The notes: generated from the sequence alone by a model not told the origin. A stretch of DNA of 64,000 nucleotides from an uncultured Erythrobacter sp. (GCA_947488325.1 CANKYZ010000001.1:558001-622000); one strand, 5' to 3'; positions 45,377 to 53,412 are shown, numbered from the stretch's first letter. Made by a program: numbers and translations.

Positions 45377-45967
45377 TTATTCCGATCGCCGGACCGGTAA
45401 GCCTAGAGCTTCACGAGTCTTGCGAATTTCTTCGTCGGTTAGCCCCTCTTCGTCACTGATGGGTGGCAGGCCTTGCGCAATGCGGTCTGCATCAGAGCCC
45501 TGTGGCGCTTCCGGCAGGGCCTCTACATCGATGATTATCGCAGGGTCTTTTGGGCATGGTGGAATAATGCATAGCCCGCTGATTGTTGCAGGCCCGCGGA
45601 ATATCCCGGCCCCTGCTACGTCGGGCGCGCGGATGTCGCCTTCAAAGGCTGTTTCTTCGGCGTAGCGGCGCTCCGCATTCTCGCTATTGCCGCTGTAATA
45701 ATAAGCCGGGTTTTCACCGATTCGGCGGCATACGATAATCTCGCCAGTCACCCGCGCTGCATCGATGTCATCTTCGCATTCCTGGATTTCGGCTTGCGTT
45801 GGCGGAGCAGCTTGCGGAGGAGGTGCCAAGATATCGATGATCACACGGCCGTCTTCGTCTGGCTCAAAAACCGACTCAGTCGCCGTTACTTCAGTGGCAG
45901 GTTCTGGCGGTTCCGACTGGACCACAACCGCCACAATAGCTGCCAAAAAATAGGCGGACCCAATCAT
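45377..45967 (-). CDS. Exported protein of unknown function, paralogue of its neighbour
   Basis: 196 residues with a short signal-like N-terminus (MIGSAYFLAAIVAVVVQ). A motif ECEDDIDAARVTGEIIVCRRIGE and a C-terminal DVEALPEAPQGSDADRIAQGLPPISD ... IRKTREALGL are shared with the upstream gene. Cys pairs (EIIVCRR, LCIIPPCPKD) may be oxidised in the periplasm. Start overlaps the preceding stop by 4 nt, so both are one unit. It is convergent with hom (6 nt). The function of this sphingomonad-type family is unknown. Confidence 0.85.
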   Translation of the reverse strand: MIGSAYFLAAIVAVVVQSEPPEPATEVTATESVFEPDEDGRVIIDILAPPPQAAPPTQAEIQECEDDIDAARVTGEIIVCRRIGENPAYYYSGNSENAERRYAEETAFEGDIRAPDVAGAGIFRGPATISGLCIIPPCPKDPAIIIDVEALPEAPQGSDADRIAQGLPPISDEEGLTDEEIRKTREALGLPVRRSE

Positions 45968-46584
45968 TCAGATTCAGGGGCAATTGGTGGAGCGGAAAGT
46001 CCCAAGGCTCTTCGGCGTTCGGCAATTTCTTCCGGCGTCGGTGCTGAACCACGGCCCAGCGGCGGAAGCCCGCGCGCTATCCGGTCTGCATCTGATCCTT
46101 GAGGTGCTTCAGGTAAAGCTTCGACGTCAATAATCAGCGCAGGCGGAGGCACCGAGCCAAATCCAATTGAATTGCCATGATTTGCAATGCCGAAAGTATC
46201 AGGTGTGCTCCCGCCTTGGGTGCGCTGAGCGTAACCGCGTTCCCACTCTTCCTTGTTCCACGATCCATCGCTGGCTTCGCCCAATTGGCGGCAAACGATA
46301 ATCTCGTTGGCGATCCGGGCCGCATCGGCCTCCTCTTCGCAATCTTCTTGAAGAAGTTGGTCGGATTCTTCGCGCGGCACTGTAACGGATAGGTCTAAGA
46401 ACTGTCTGCGGGGTGGTGGGCGCGTGAGCGGCGCTTCTGCGGTTTCGTCTGCCGGATTTGTCGCAACATCTCCATTTTGAGCGACCAAAGGCTGCGCTCC
46501 GAACAAAAGTGCGGCGATGGATGCTCCTGCCCAAACGCCAATACTGGCAGTTTTTGGTGAGAGACTGGCAGCATTGCTCGACAA
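45964..46584 (-). CDS. Exported protein of unknown function, paralogue of its neighbour
   Basis: 206 residues from TTG 46584, chosen because GGAGGA lies 6 nt upstream and the protein then begins with a normal signal peptide (IGVWAGASIAALLFGAQPLVAQ). An ATG at 46647 would overlap the glpX start codon. Motifs shared with the next gene: DCEEEADAARIANEIIVCRQLGE and DVEALPEAPQGSDADRIARGLPPL ... EEIAERRRALGL. Divergent from glpX by 61 nt. Function unknown. Confidence 0.82.
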   Translation of the reverse strand: MSSNAASLSPKTASIGVWAGASIAALLFGAQPLVAQNGDVATNPADETAEAPLTRPPPRRQFLDLSVTVPREESDQLLQEDCEEEADAARIANEIIVCRQLGEASDGSWNKEEWERGYAQRTQGGSTPDTFGIANHGNSIGFGSVPPPALIIDVEALPEAPQGSDADRIARGLPPLGRGSAPTPEEIAERRRALGLSAPPIAPESE

Positions 46585-46645
46585 GCCCGTTCCTCCAAGT
46601 CTAAGCGCGGGACCGAAGGCAAAGGCCAAAAGGACTGAATTTCGC

Positions 46646-47668
46646 ATGAACACCCTTACTGACACAGATGTGCTGGCGACAAAAGACATGGATTTAGAGA
46701 ATGCTATTGATCGCGTTCTCGTGCTGGAAATGGTGCGAGTCACCGAAGCAGCCGCGGTCGCCGCTGCGCAGTTGATTGGTCGCGGTGATGAAAAAGCCGC
46801 CGATGCCGCTGCTGTCGAAGCGATGCGCCAGGCTTTCGATGATCTCTATATGGATGGCACAGTCGTGATCGGAGAGGGCGAGCGCGACGAAGCGCCAATG
46901 CTCTATATTGGCGAAAAAGTCGGTGGCGCTCCGGGCAAGGGGCCAAAGATCGACATTGCGCTCGACCCACTTGAAGGTACTACGATCACCGCCAAGGCTG
47001 GACCGAACGCGCTGGCGGTGCTCGCCGCTGCGGAGGAGGGCTGCCTGCTCAACGCGCCTGATACTTATATGGACAAAATCGCTGTCGGACCGGGTTATCC
47101 CGAAGGCGTTATCGACCTCGCCAAATCTCCGACTGAAAATGTCACCTCTGTCGCCGAAGCTAAAGGTGTGAAGCCATCAGACATTATCGTTTGTGTGTTG
47201 GACCGTCCGCGCCATGCCAGCCTGATTGCAGAACTGCGCGCGCTGGGTTGCGGTGTGGTGCTCATTGGCGATGGCGACGTTGCGGGCGTGATTGCGGTGA
47301 CCGATCCAGACACGACAATCGATATGTATATGGGCCAAGGCGGTGCTCCCGAAGGGGTGTTGGCAGCAGCGGCATTGCGCTGTGTTGGCGGGCAGTTCAA
47401 TGGGCGGCTGGTGTTCCGCAATGACGATGAAAAAGCTCGCGCCAAAAAGTGGGGCATCACCGATCTAAACCGTATCTATAAGGTCGAAGAACTGGCCGGC
47501 GGTGACTGCATCTTCGCCGCGACGGGCGTGACCGCAGGATCTCTGTTAGACGGTGTGAAGAAGCGCAAGAAACCAACTGGTGAGACGATCATGACGACCG
47601 ATAGCGTGGTCATGCGCGCGTCGTCTGGGACAGTGCGTTGGATCAGAGGCGAGCACCGGATCGATTAG
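46646..47668 (+). CDS. glpX: Fructose-1,6-bisphosphatase class II
   Basis: 340 residues from ATG 46646 (MNTLTDTDVLATKDMDLENA); a longer frame reaches 46517 but antisense to the paralogue gene. GlpX-type motifs: metal-binding GEGERDEAPMLYIGE, DIALDPLEGTTITAKAGPNALAVLAA and GAPEGVLAAAALRCVGGQF. Dephosphorylates fructose-1,6-bisphosphate in gluconeogenesis, cytoplasm. The 3' end of the gene is partly repeated in the downstream intergenic region. Confidence 0.96.
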   Translation: MNTLTDTDVLATKDMDLENAIDRVLVLEMVRVTEAAAVAAAQLIGRGDEKAADAAAVEAMRQAFDDLYMDGTVVIGEGERDEAPMLYIGEKVGGAPGKGPKIDIALDPLEGTTITAKAGPNALAVLAAAEEGCLLNAPDTYMDKIAVGPGYPEGVIDLAKSPTENVTSVAEAKGVKPSDIIVCVLDRPRHASLIAELRALGCGVVLIGDGDVAGVIAVTDPDTTIDMYMGQGGAPEGVLAAAALRCVGGQFNGRLVFRNDDEKARAKKWGITDLNRIYKVEELAGGDCIFAATGVTAGSLLDGVKKRKKPTGETIMTTDSVVMRASSGTVRWIRGEHRID

Positions 47669-47765
47669 GACCGGGTATGCGCGAGGGCCGAGCCAATATG
47701 CAACGGTCCTCGCACCCGGGAACAAAAGCGTGTGTTGGATCAGAGGCGAGCACCAGATCGATTAG
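47634..47765. repeat. Duplicated 3' end of glpX (two copies 97 nt apart)
   Basis: The last ~35 nt of glpX, including GTTGGATCAGAGGCGAGCAC and the stop, recur at 47731-47765 with two mismatches (c/t and g/a). Copy spacing is 97 nt. A stem-loop lies between the copies. The pattern looks like a small tandem duplication that has since been altered, or an integration scar. Confidence 0.85.
47671..47719. promoter_or_regulatory. Large hairpin after glpX
   Basis: CCGGGT (47671) pairs with ACCCGG (47714), and GCGAGG (47681) with CCTCGC (47708), CCG with CGG inside, with a 4-nt asymmetric bulge. No T tract follows on either strand, so it is not a typical intrinsic terminator. Possibly an mRNA 3' end stabiliser or a palindromic repeat. 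Confidence 0.45.
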
Positions 47766-47790
47766 CGTTTAGTGTGGGAGCTTTTTTCGT

Positions 47791-47811
47791 CGGCTCACGA
47801 CCCAATTGCGG
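47791..47811 (+). repeat. Dispersed intergenic repeat, copy A (partial)
   Basis: CGGCT then CACGACCCAATTGCGG. The 3' half matches the core ACGACCCAATTGCGG of copies B and C exactly; the 5' half is shortened compared with copy C by about 7 nt. It ends 31 nt before a decayed gene. Confidence 0.75.
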
Positions 47812-47842
47812 TTATCTGACAGGCCATACCATCTTTGGAAGT

Positions 47843-48173
47843 ATGAACGCAGATTTCGATAACGAAACGTGGCTTGTTGAGAATGCCGGGCATTCGATAA
47901 TCGAGAAGAAGGCTGAACAAGGATGGGGCGCGCTATTGCCCTTTGAGCGGCTCATCTCTGCCATTGGATAGCAGACTACGCCATGCGGCATGCTGGCTCG
48001 CCACGACTGACGATCTCTACCCGTTATTCTAAATGGAAGCGCAGTGGCTCGCTGCGGAACTTTCACTGCCTCGCACCGTCGCGGCCTTCGCGTTGAGTAG
48101 ATCGGAGTTGGAACGGACTTTCTTTAAGCTTTTCGGCGAGGTATGCGAGGAGCTCAGGTGGACGGTCGCCTAA
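47843..48173 (+). pseudogene. Decayed small protein gene (DUF4375-like appearance), two frameshifts and one stop
   Basis: Reading three frames in order gives one coherent protein. Frame 1 from ATG 47843: MNADFDNETWLVENAGHSII then EKKAEQGWGALLPFERLI. Frame 2 from about 47959: CHWIADYAMRHAG. Frame 3 from about 47997: ATTDDLYPLF, an in-frame TAA at 48030, then MEAQWLAAELSLPRTVAAFA, LSRSELERTFFKLFGEVCEE and LR before TAA at 48171. The pattern of WxADYxMRNAG and LPRTxxAFxLS agrees with small cytoplasmic proteins of unknown function seen in sphingomonads. GGAAG lies before the ATG. The gene is dead unless sequencing errors caused all three lesions. Confidence 0.75.
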
Positions 48174-48315
48174 GGACTGCTTCCCACGCCAATGCCCGAC
48201 ACATGCTGGCATCGCCCACAAACGCACGAACTGACGACAACCCCGCTCCCTCTGTTGCATTCGCATGACTCTCGGCTAGGCGAGTTGAACAACTTTCAGC
48301 CGGGGATTCGCATCC

Positions 48316-49251
48316 ATGAAAATCATGTCGGGCAATTCGAACTTGCCGCTTGCTCGGGCGATTGCCGCCTATCTCGAAATCCCTCTGACCGATGTCAGCG
48401 TTCGGCGGTTTGCCGATGAAGAAATCTTCGTCGAAATTCACGAAAATGTTCGCGGTGAGGATGTGTTTGTAGTCCAGCCCACCAGCTTTCCCGCCAATGA
48501 CAATTTGATGGAATTGCTGATCTGTATCGATGCGTTGCGCCGTGCCTCGGCAAAGCGGATCACGGCGGTTGTGCCCTATTTCGGCTATGCCCGTCAGGAT
48601 CGGAAGCCCGGCCCGCGCACGCCAATCTCGGCGAAGCTGGTCGCCAATCTGATTACCGAAGCGGGCGCGGACAGGGTGCTGGCGGTTGATCTGCACGCGG
48701 GGCAAATTCAGGGCTTCTTCGATATCCCGACCGATAATCTCTACGCTGCGCCAGTGATGGCCGCCGATATTCAGGCGCGTTATGGCGATCAGGATCTGAT
48801 GGTGGTTTCCCCCGATGTTGGCGGCGTCGTTCGTGCGCGTGCTTTGGCCAAACGGCTTGATAACGCACCGCTCGCCATCGTCGATAAACGCCGGGATCGC
48901 CCGGGTGAAAGCGAAGTCATGAACATCATTGGCGACGTTCAGGGCAGGCACTGCATCATGATTGATGATATCGTCGATTCAGGCGGTACGCTTTGCAACG
49001 CGGCTGAAGCATTGCTGGCAAACGGCGCGAAATCGGTCGCTGCTTATATCACCCACGGCGTGCTTTCCGGCGGAGCTGTGGCGCGGATTGATGGGTCTAA
49101 GCTGACAGAATTGGTCATTTCGGATTCGATCCGCCCGACCGAAGCCGCTGAAGCATCCGACCGCATTCGCATCCTCACAATGGCACCATTGGTGGGCGAA
49201 GCGATCCGGCGGATTGCAGATGAGAGCTCCGTCAGCTCGCTGTTTGATTAA
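48316..49251 (+). CDS. prs: Ribose-phosphate pyrophosphokinase (PRPP synthetase)
   Basis: 311 residues from ATG 48316. Class I Prs: [24 protein letters not shown], the catalytic loop [38 protein letters not shown] and the PRPP-binding [19 protein letters not shown]. Transfers pyrophosphate from ATP to ribose-5-phosphate, feeding purine, pyrimidine, histidine and NAD synthesis. Starts 10 nt before hisN ends of spacing on the same strand (9-nt gap), so the two may be cotranscribed. Confidence 0.97.
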   Translation: MKIMSGNSNLPLARAIAAYLEIPLTDVSVRRFADEEIFVEIHENVRGEDVFVVQPTSFPANDNLMELLICIDALRRASAKRITAVVPYFGYARQDRKPGPRTPISAKLVANLITEAGADRVLAVDLHAGQIQGFFDIPTDNLYAAPVMAADIQARYGDQDLMVVSPDVGGVVRARALAKRLDNAPLAIVDKRRDRPGESEVMNIIGDVQGRHCIMIDDIVDSGGTLCNAAEALLANGAKSVAAYITHGVLSGGAVARIDGSKLTELVISDSIRPTEAAEASDRIRILTMAPLVGEAIRRIADESSVSSLFD

Positions 49252-49260
49252 GCGCGTTTC

Positions 49261-50028
49261 GTGAAACCAGCCGATCTCGCTCTCGCCAACCGGCTCGCTG
49301 ATGCAACCGGTTCAGTCATTCGCCCGATGTTTCGCGGGGAATGGGCGCAGGAACGCAAGGCGGACAAATCTCCCGTTACCGAAGCCGACCGCGCGGCAGA
49401 GGCTGCAATGCGCGCCATTATCGAAGCCGAATGTCCCGATGACGGTATAATTGGCGAAGAATATGGCACGCGCAACGAAGGCGCAGGGCGGCAATGGGTG
49501 CTCGATCCGATTGACGGGACGATCAGCTTTATGGCCGGGCGTCCGATTTTCGGTACGCTGATAGCATTGATGCAGGATGGCTGGCCGGTTCTGGGTGTGA
49601 TTGACCAACCGATTTCGGGCGAGCGCTGGGTTGGGCGCATTGGTGAGGGAACCACCTTTAACGGTAAGCCAGTCCGCACCCGCGCCTGTAAAGAACTATC
49701 CGACGCAACCATCGCCTCATCCGCGCCGCAATATTTCTCGGATGATCAGGCGGGCGCCTTTATGTCGCTCGCTGCGCAAACGTCAAAGGTCGTGGTTTGG
49801 GGCGGGGATTGCTACAATTACGGCCTGCTGGCGAACGGCCATATGGACATCGTCTGCGAAGCCGGGTTGAAACTGTATGACTACGCCGCGCTGGTGCCCA
49901 TTGTAGAAGGCGCAGGCGGCATGATGAGCGATTGGCAGGGCAATCCGCTAGACGCTAATTCAGACGGCAGCGTGCTGGCACTGGGTGAGCCTGCGCGGCT
50001 TGAAGAGGCGCTTGAAGCGATGGGGTAA
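49261..50028 (+). CDS. hisN: Histidinol-phosphatase, inositol-monophosphatase type
   Basis: 255 residues from GTG 49261, 9 nt after prs. IMPase fold: SPVTEADRAAEAAMRAIIE, GEEYGTRNEGAGRQWVLDPIDGTISFMAGRPIFGTLIAL (metal motif DPIDGT) and WGGDCYNYGLLANGHMDIVCEAGLKLYDYAALVPIVEGAGG. GDCYNYGLLANGHMD is characteristic of the HisN subgroup rather than SuhB. Dephosphorylates histidinol phosphate in histidine synthesis; prs next to it supplies PRPP for the same pathway. Confidence 0.9.
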   Translation: MKPADLALANRLADATGSVIRPMFRGEWAQERKADKSPVTEADRAAEAAMRAIIEAECPDDGIIGEEYGTRNEGAGRQWVLDPIDGTISFMAGRPIFGTLIALMQDGWPVLGVIDQPISGERWVGRIGEGTTFNGKPVRTRACKELSDATIASSAPQYFSDDQAGAFMSLAAQTSKVVVWGGDCYNYGLLANGHMDIVCEAGLKLYDYAALVPIVEGAGGMMSDWQGNPLDANSDGSVLALGEPARLEEALEAMG

Positions 50029-50056
50029 GAGCGCCCGTTATCGCTTGTTTGGCCCC

Positions 50057-50096
50057 AAAAGCGGACTTTCTGCAAACGACCCAATTGCGGGCGTTA
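50057..50096 (+). repeat. Dispersed intergenic repeat, copy B
   Basis: 40-nt element beginning AAAAGCGG and ending ACGACCCAATTGCGG-GCGTTA. It agrees with copy C at 33 of 40 positions, and the spacing between the conserved ends is identical. It lies 28 nt after hisN. The same end sequence GCGGRCGTT is seen inverted upstream, suggesting a mobile or structured element. Confidence 0.8.
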
Positions 50097-50181
50097 CTCG
50101 ACCAGAGATATATGCCCGAATTCCGCCATATCGGACGACGGCGGTTCATCGAACATTGGTGGAGCGAACAATAGTTTCCAG

Positions 50182-50892
50182 TCAGGAGAAAACTACAGCG
50201 GCTCCCGTTCCCATTGATCTTTCACAAGCTGCCATCAAACGGGTAACGACAAACGTCTCAACTGGAAGGCACTGCCACGGCTCACCATCAGAAGGTGGTG
50301 TCTCTGCGTTCTCATAAACCTCTTCACATTCTGGATCGAGATTCGCAGGAATTGATAGTGCTTGTGCAAGTTCGCGGCACTCTGCCAACAGCTCTTGTGC
50401 CGATCCGACCATCCCTCCTATGCCGTCACGCTGAGGCGATTGCTGATCGAAAACCACGTCGGCAAGGACACGAGGGAGGTAAAAACCTTCGGCGTCTGAA
50501 TGTAACATCAGGTGAGAATAGGGTGGCTTTTTCCTTTGGAAGAGGCCGAACAGACCTTTCTTGGGACCGCGCTTCAGAAACTCTTCATGGTCCTGATAAA
50601 ATTGCGCAAGCACTGCATCGTCTGCAGCTTCTTCGTAATCACATCTGGGCGGAAGACAGCGATTGATAGTCAGCCAAGCTGCCAACCTGCGGACATGATG
50701 CAAGCCTGAATATCCAAAGGATTCCCAGCTGTGGCTTCCGCCTTGAATATCCTCTGGTTCATGATGTGGTGCTTCACCAGCCTCGGCTAGCACCAAGTTC
50801 AGGTCATCGAGTATCTGCCGATGCGAGGACGCGCCTTCCTCGTCATACTCTATGAGCTCGTTAAGATAGCCAACAAATATGTTTAATCCCAT
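50182..50892 (-). CDS. Protein of unknown function
   Basis: 236 residues from ATG 50892, with GGGGG 4 nt upstream of the codon. Soluble, acidic. It opens MGLNIFVGYLNELIEYDEEG. The middle has SHSWESFGYSGLHHVRRLAAWLTINRCLPPRCDYEEAADD and HSDAEGFYLPRVLADVVFDQ. I recognise no domain. It stands between two copies of the dispersed repeat and next to the MBL gene, in a patch that looks inserted. Immunity-type or other accessory function is possible but not shown. Confidence 0.75.
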   Translation of the reverse strand: MGLNIFVGYLNELIEYDEEGASSHRQILDDLNLVLAEAGEAPHHEPEDIQGGSHSWESFGYSGLHHVRRLAAWLTINRCLPPRCDYEEAADDAVLAQFYQDHEEFLKRGPKKGLFGLFQRKKPPYSHLMLHSDAEGFYLPRVLADVVFDQQSPQRDGIGGMVGSAQELLAECRELAQALSIPANLDPECEEVYENAETPPSDGEPWQCLPVETFVVTRLMAACERSMGTGAAVVFS

Positions 50893-51065
50893 ACATCCCC
50901 CTAGAATGAAACAAAGGTATCGCTTGACATCTATTTGAGCAATGGCCGCCATCTAGTCGTACGCCACGATAACCGGAACGTCCGCTTTCACCCCCAGCAG
51001 CAGACTAGATTCTTATCAGCCCGCAACCCTAGAAGCCGTCTGGCAGCTTCTCCGCAAGCCATGGT

Positions 51066-51105
51066 AAAAGCGGCTGATCGGCCAACGACCCAATTGCGGA
51101 CGTTA
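51066..51105 (+). repeat. Dispersed intergenic repeat, copy C
   Basis: 40 nt: AAAAGCGG, 9 variable nt, then CAACGACCCAATTGCGG and ACGTTA. Its last three bases (TTA) are the reverse complement of the TAA stop of the MBL gene, so the element ends exactly at the coding boundary. AACGTCCGC at 50977-50985 is the exact inverse of GCGGACGTT at 51096-51104, so the element may extend over 129 nt with terminal inverted repeats. Confidence 0.8.
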
Positions 51106-52173
51106 GAATAGTCCGACTTGCGCAATCCCATCGCCATCTGCAGACATTGAGAACAGCATCCCATCCTCGCCTACAATGATCGGTCCACTGAAACGCTCTT
51201 CGGCATCACCCAAGAAGGCTGGGTAGAGGTAGGATAAAGGCAATGGCGGAACTAGGTGAGACAGCACCAACATCTGCGTTCCTGTAATTTCTGCGCTCTC
51301 CGCAGCGTCTTCTGGAGTGGCGTGATAATCGACAATGTCGAACATGATCTTCGCGGTATTATTTTGACCGCGCTGTTTCATGGCCTCTTCCATTTCCCCG
51401 ACAAGCGCAGGCTGAAGTGCTTCATGCACAAGCAGATCAACTCCCTTACAAGCGCGTTCAAGATTAGAAGACTTCGCCGTGTCACCGCTAATGCAAGCTG
51501 ATCGCCCCTTATAGTCGAAGCGATAGCCAACGGCAGGAGCAACAGGGTCGTGATCGACCACAAATGCTGTGATTGTAAGACCGTTCCGACTTAGAACTAC
51601 CGTGTCCTTTTCGTTCAACTCAAAGGGCCTGGCTTCTGCTCCGCCGCCACTTGTTGGAGCGATGGCTTCCCCGTGATGGGCCGTACGATAGGTGTCGTCT
51701 GTGGCATAGGCTGCATTAAACCCATCGACTAAAACGGCAACGCCGACCGGACCATAAACAGGCAGCGGAGAGGTGTTCGCGCCTCGAACCCAGTGATTGA
51801 GCATCAGGGGCCCCAAACCGTCGACGTGGTCGGAGTGAAAATGGGTCAGCAACAACCCGCTCGCTTCAGAAGCGTTCACGCCCATCAGTGAAATATTGCG
51901 CGCGCCACCTTCGCCGATATCGACAATGTAAATCTCATCACCTGCGATCACGATATTGCATGGGCCAGCGCGATCAGGATTTGGCATCGGAGACCCTGTC
52001 CCGCATAGTCCGACATGGAGTCCGTCTGGAAGGCTCACGATCGGGTCATTGTCGAGATTTTGATCCACCGCACGCTTAAAGAGGGCCGTCCCGATTTCGG
52101 CTTGAAAAACGACAAGTGAGGCCACTATCAGCACGGCTAACCCGACGAGCGCAATCGCAGCTTTTTTTAGCAC
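51103..52173 (-). CDS. Membrane-anchored metallo-beta-lactamase fold hydrolase (RNase Z-like)
   Basis: 356 residues from GTG 52173 (GGGGGA 5 nt upstream), giving MLKKAAIALVGLAVLIVASLVVFQ as a signal or anchor; ATGs at 52200 and a GTG at 52224 are alternatives. Zinc motif LLLTHFHSDHVDGLGPLML, then ISGDTAKSSNLERACKGVDLLVHEA and LVLSHLVPP with further metal residues. The overall plan is that of ElaC/RNase Z-like and arylsulfatase-type phosphodiesterases, but with an N-terminal anchor, so it is likely periplasmic. Its stop is supplied by repeat copy C. Confidence 0.88.
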   Translation of the reverse strand: MLKKAAIALVGLAVLIVASLVVFQAEIGTALFKRAVDQNLDNDPIVSLPDGLHVGLCGTGSPMPNPDRAGPCNIVIAGDEIYIVDIGEGGARNISLMGVNASEASGLLLTHFHSDHVDGLGPLMLNHWVRGANTSPLPVYGPVGVAVLVDGFNAAYATDDTYRTAHHGEAIAPTSGGGAEARPFELNEKDTVVLSRNGLTITAFVVDHDPVAPAVGYRFDYKGRSACISGDTAKSSNLERACKGVDLLVHEALQPALVGEMEEAMKQRGQNNTAKIMFDIVDYHATPEDAAESAEITGTQMLVLSHLVPPLPLSYLYPAFLGDAEERFSGPIIVGEDGMLFSMSADGDGIAQVGLF

Positions 52174-52388
52174 TGGTTTCCCCCAAATTGACCCAAGCAT
52201 GCGTACGCATTGGTTTCTGCTCACAAGCCAAAGCCCGTGACATCATTCCGCAGTGAGCGCAAATAGCAGGGCAGCATTTGCTACCGCCCGCTTCCACCCC
52301 CAATTTCGGCCGATCACGGATAGTTCGGTCATGCCTGATGGCCGCCGCCCCTTAGACAGGTTCGGGGCTAGTGGGTATGGGATGGGCC

Positions 52389-52820
52389 ATGATCCGCTCA
52401 CGACACCTCTTTTTCTACGGCGTCCTGCAAGAAGGGCGGGGCCCGGATGGCGGCGATTGGCCGTTTCTGCGCGGCCTTGGCTTAGGAGCGCCTGCGACCG
52501 CTCAGGGTGCGCTCTATGCTATCCCACATGCGGATGGCTGGTTTCCCGCTCTGATCCCGACACAGGCGCGCTTTGCGACGATTGTTTATGGCACTATCTA
52601 CGAAGCATCCGAGGTTGATATTGCCGCTATCGATGCCTTCGAAGGCGCGGACTATGCTCGCCAAGCGATCAGCGTGGATGGCTGGGACGGATACGGCGAC
52701 ACGCAGGCGGACGCCTATGTCTGGACTGCGGAATTGCCCGATGGAGCCGAGCCAATTGCGTCGGGGAATTTCGCCGAGTGGCTAAAGGAAACTGGGCGTC
52801 CGGCCTATGCGGGTGGCTGA
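52389..52820 (+). CDS. Gamma-glutamylcyclotransferase-like (AIG2/GGACT) protein
   Basis: 143 residues from ATG 52389; ATG 52377 or GTG 52371 are possible. The N-terminus LFFYGVLQEGRGPDGGDWP is the family YG(T/V)L loop, and DIAAIDAFEGADYARQAISVDGWDGYGDTQADAYVW carries the catalytic Glu (FEGADY). Small cytoplasmic protein cyclising gamma-glutamyl amino compounds, or related chemistry. It stands alone, divergent from the MBL gene by 215 nt. Confidence 0.88.
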   Translation: MIRSRHLFFYGVLQEGRGPDGGDWPFLRGLGLGAPATAQGALYAIPHADGWFPALIPTQARFATIVYGTIYEASEVDIAAIDAFEGADYARQAISVDGWDGYGDTQADAYVWTAELPDGAEPIASGNFAEWLKETGRPAYAGG

Positions 52821-52948
52821 CGCAGGGTCACGGTTGGACGGTTTCCTACTCGCGCTGAATTAGGCATGGAGTGGCTATGGCTTGGCCCTTCCAACACTCG
52901 CCCTTTGCAGGGTTGCCGCACGCGGCATTTGGCAGCGGGCAGAAGCGG

Positions 52949-53158
52949 GAGAAAGTTCTCACCCCTGGACCGTGTAACATCCGGTCCATGTTAGGGTGTA
53001 TCATGGGGCTAAGAATGCAGTTTTTGACCCCTAATTCGCTTGCCTACAGCGCTGCTCCTGCCTATGTGCCGCGACTTCAACGACACGAATCAAGCGATCG
53101 GCCTGGCTAATAGGGCTGCCAGGGCTGGTTTGACGTGTCTCTGACTTAGGAGATAAAA
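52949..53158 (+). promoter_or_regulatory. Leader of rpmI-rplT with two small hairpins
   Basis: Within the 338-nt gap before rpmI, TGGACCG at 52966-52972 pairs with CGGTCCA at 52982-52988 (9-nt loop), and GAGAAAGTTCTC lies at 52949-52960. In other bacteria L20 represses rpmI-rplT through a leader mRNA structure. Neither structure matches a published L20 leader by eye. The rest of the gap contains nothing I can identify; infC, usually in front, is absent here. Confidence 0.35.
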
Positions 53159-53362
53159 ATGCCCAAGCTTAAGACCAAAAGCGGTGTGAAGAAACGCTTC
53201 AAAATCACCGCAACTGGCAAGATCAAGCACGGTGTCGCTGGTAAGCGCCACCGTTTGATGAGCCACAATGCGAAGTATATCCGCCAAAATCGCGGCACCT
53301 CGGTTGCCTCTGATCCCGATACCCGGACGATCAAAAAATGGGCGCCCTACGGGCTGGATTGA
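53159..53362 (+). CDS. rpmI: 50S ribosomal protein L35
   Basis: 67 residues, starting [25 protein letters not shown], which is the standard start of L35, and rich in Lys/Arg, ending [14 protein letters not shown] at 53148 precedes the ATG. Component of the large ribosomal subunit. First gene of rpmI-rplT, 50 nt ahead of rplT. Confidence 0.97.
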   Translation: MPKLKTKSGVKKRFKITATGKIKHGVAGKRHRLMSHNAKYIRQNRGTSVASDPDTRTIKKWAPYGLD

Positions 53363-53412
53363 TGGTTGAGCGGGCTGCGGCTCGCTTCCTCACGATATAA
53401 GGATTTACTGAT

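Noticed and set aside
46645..46648. Overlapping divergent start codons (CATG) for glpX and the secreted paralogue
   Set aside because: The paralogue has a far better start at TTG 46584 (GGAGGA 6 nt upstream, normal signal peptide directly after), so the overlap is probably an artefact of extending the frame.
47671..47719. glpX intrinsic terminator
   Set aside because: Strong stem but no T tract on either strand, and an asymmetric bulge; kept only as a hairpin.
52871..53110. 79-residue ORF ahead of rpmI
   Set aside because: Low-complexity content, no ribosome site, overlaps the hairpins and is out of keeping with neighbours; considered part of the leader.
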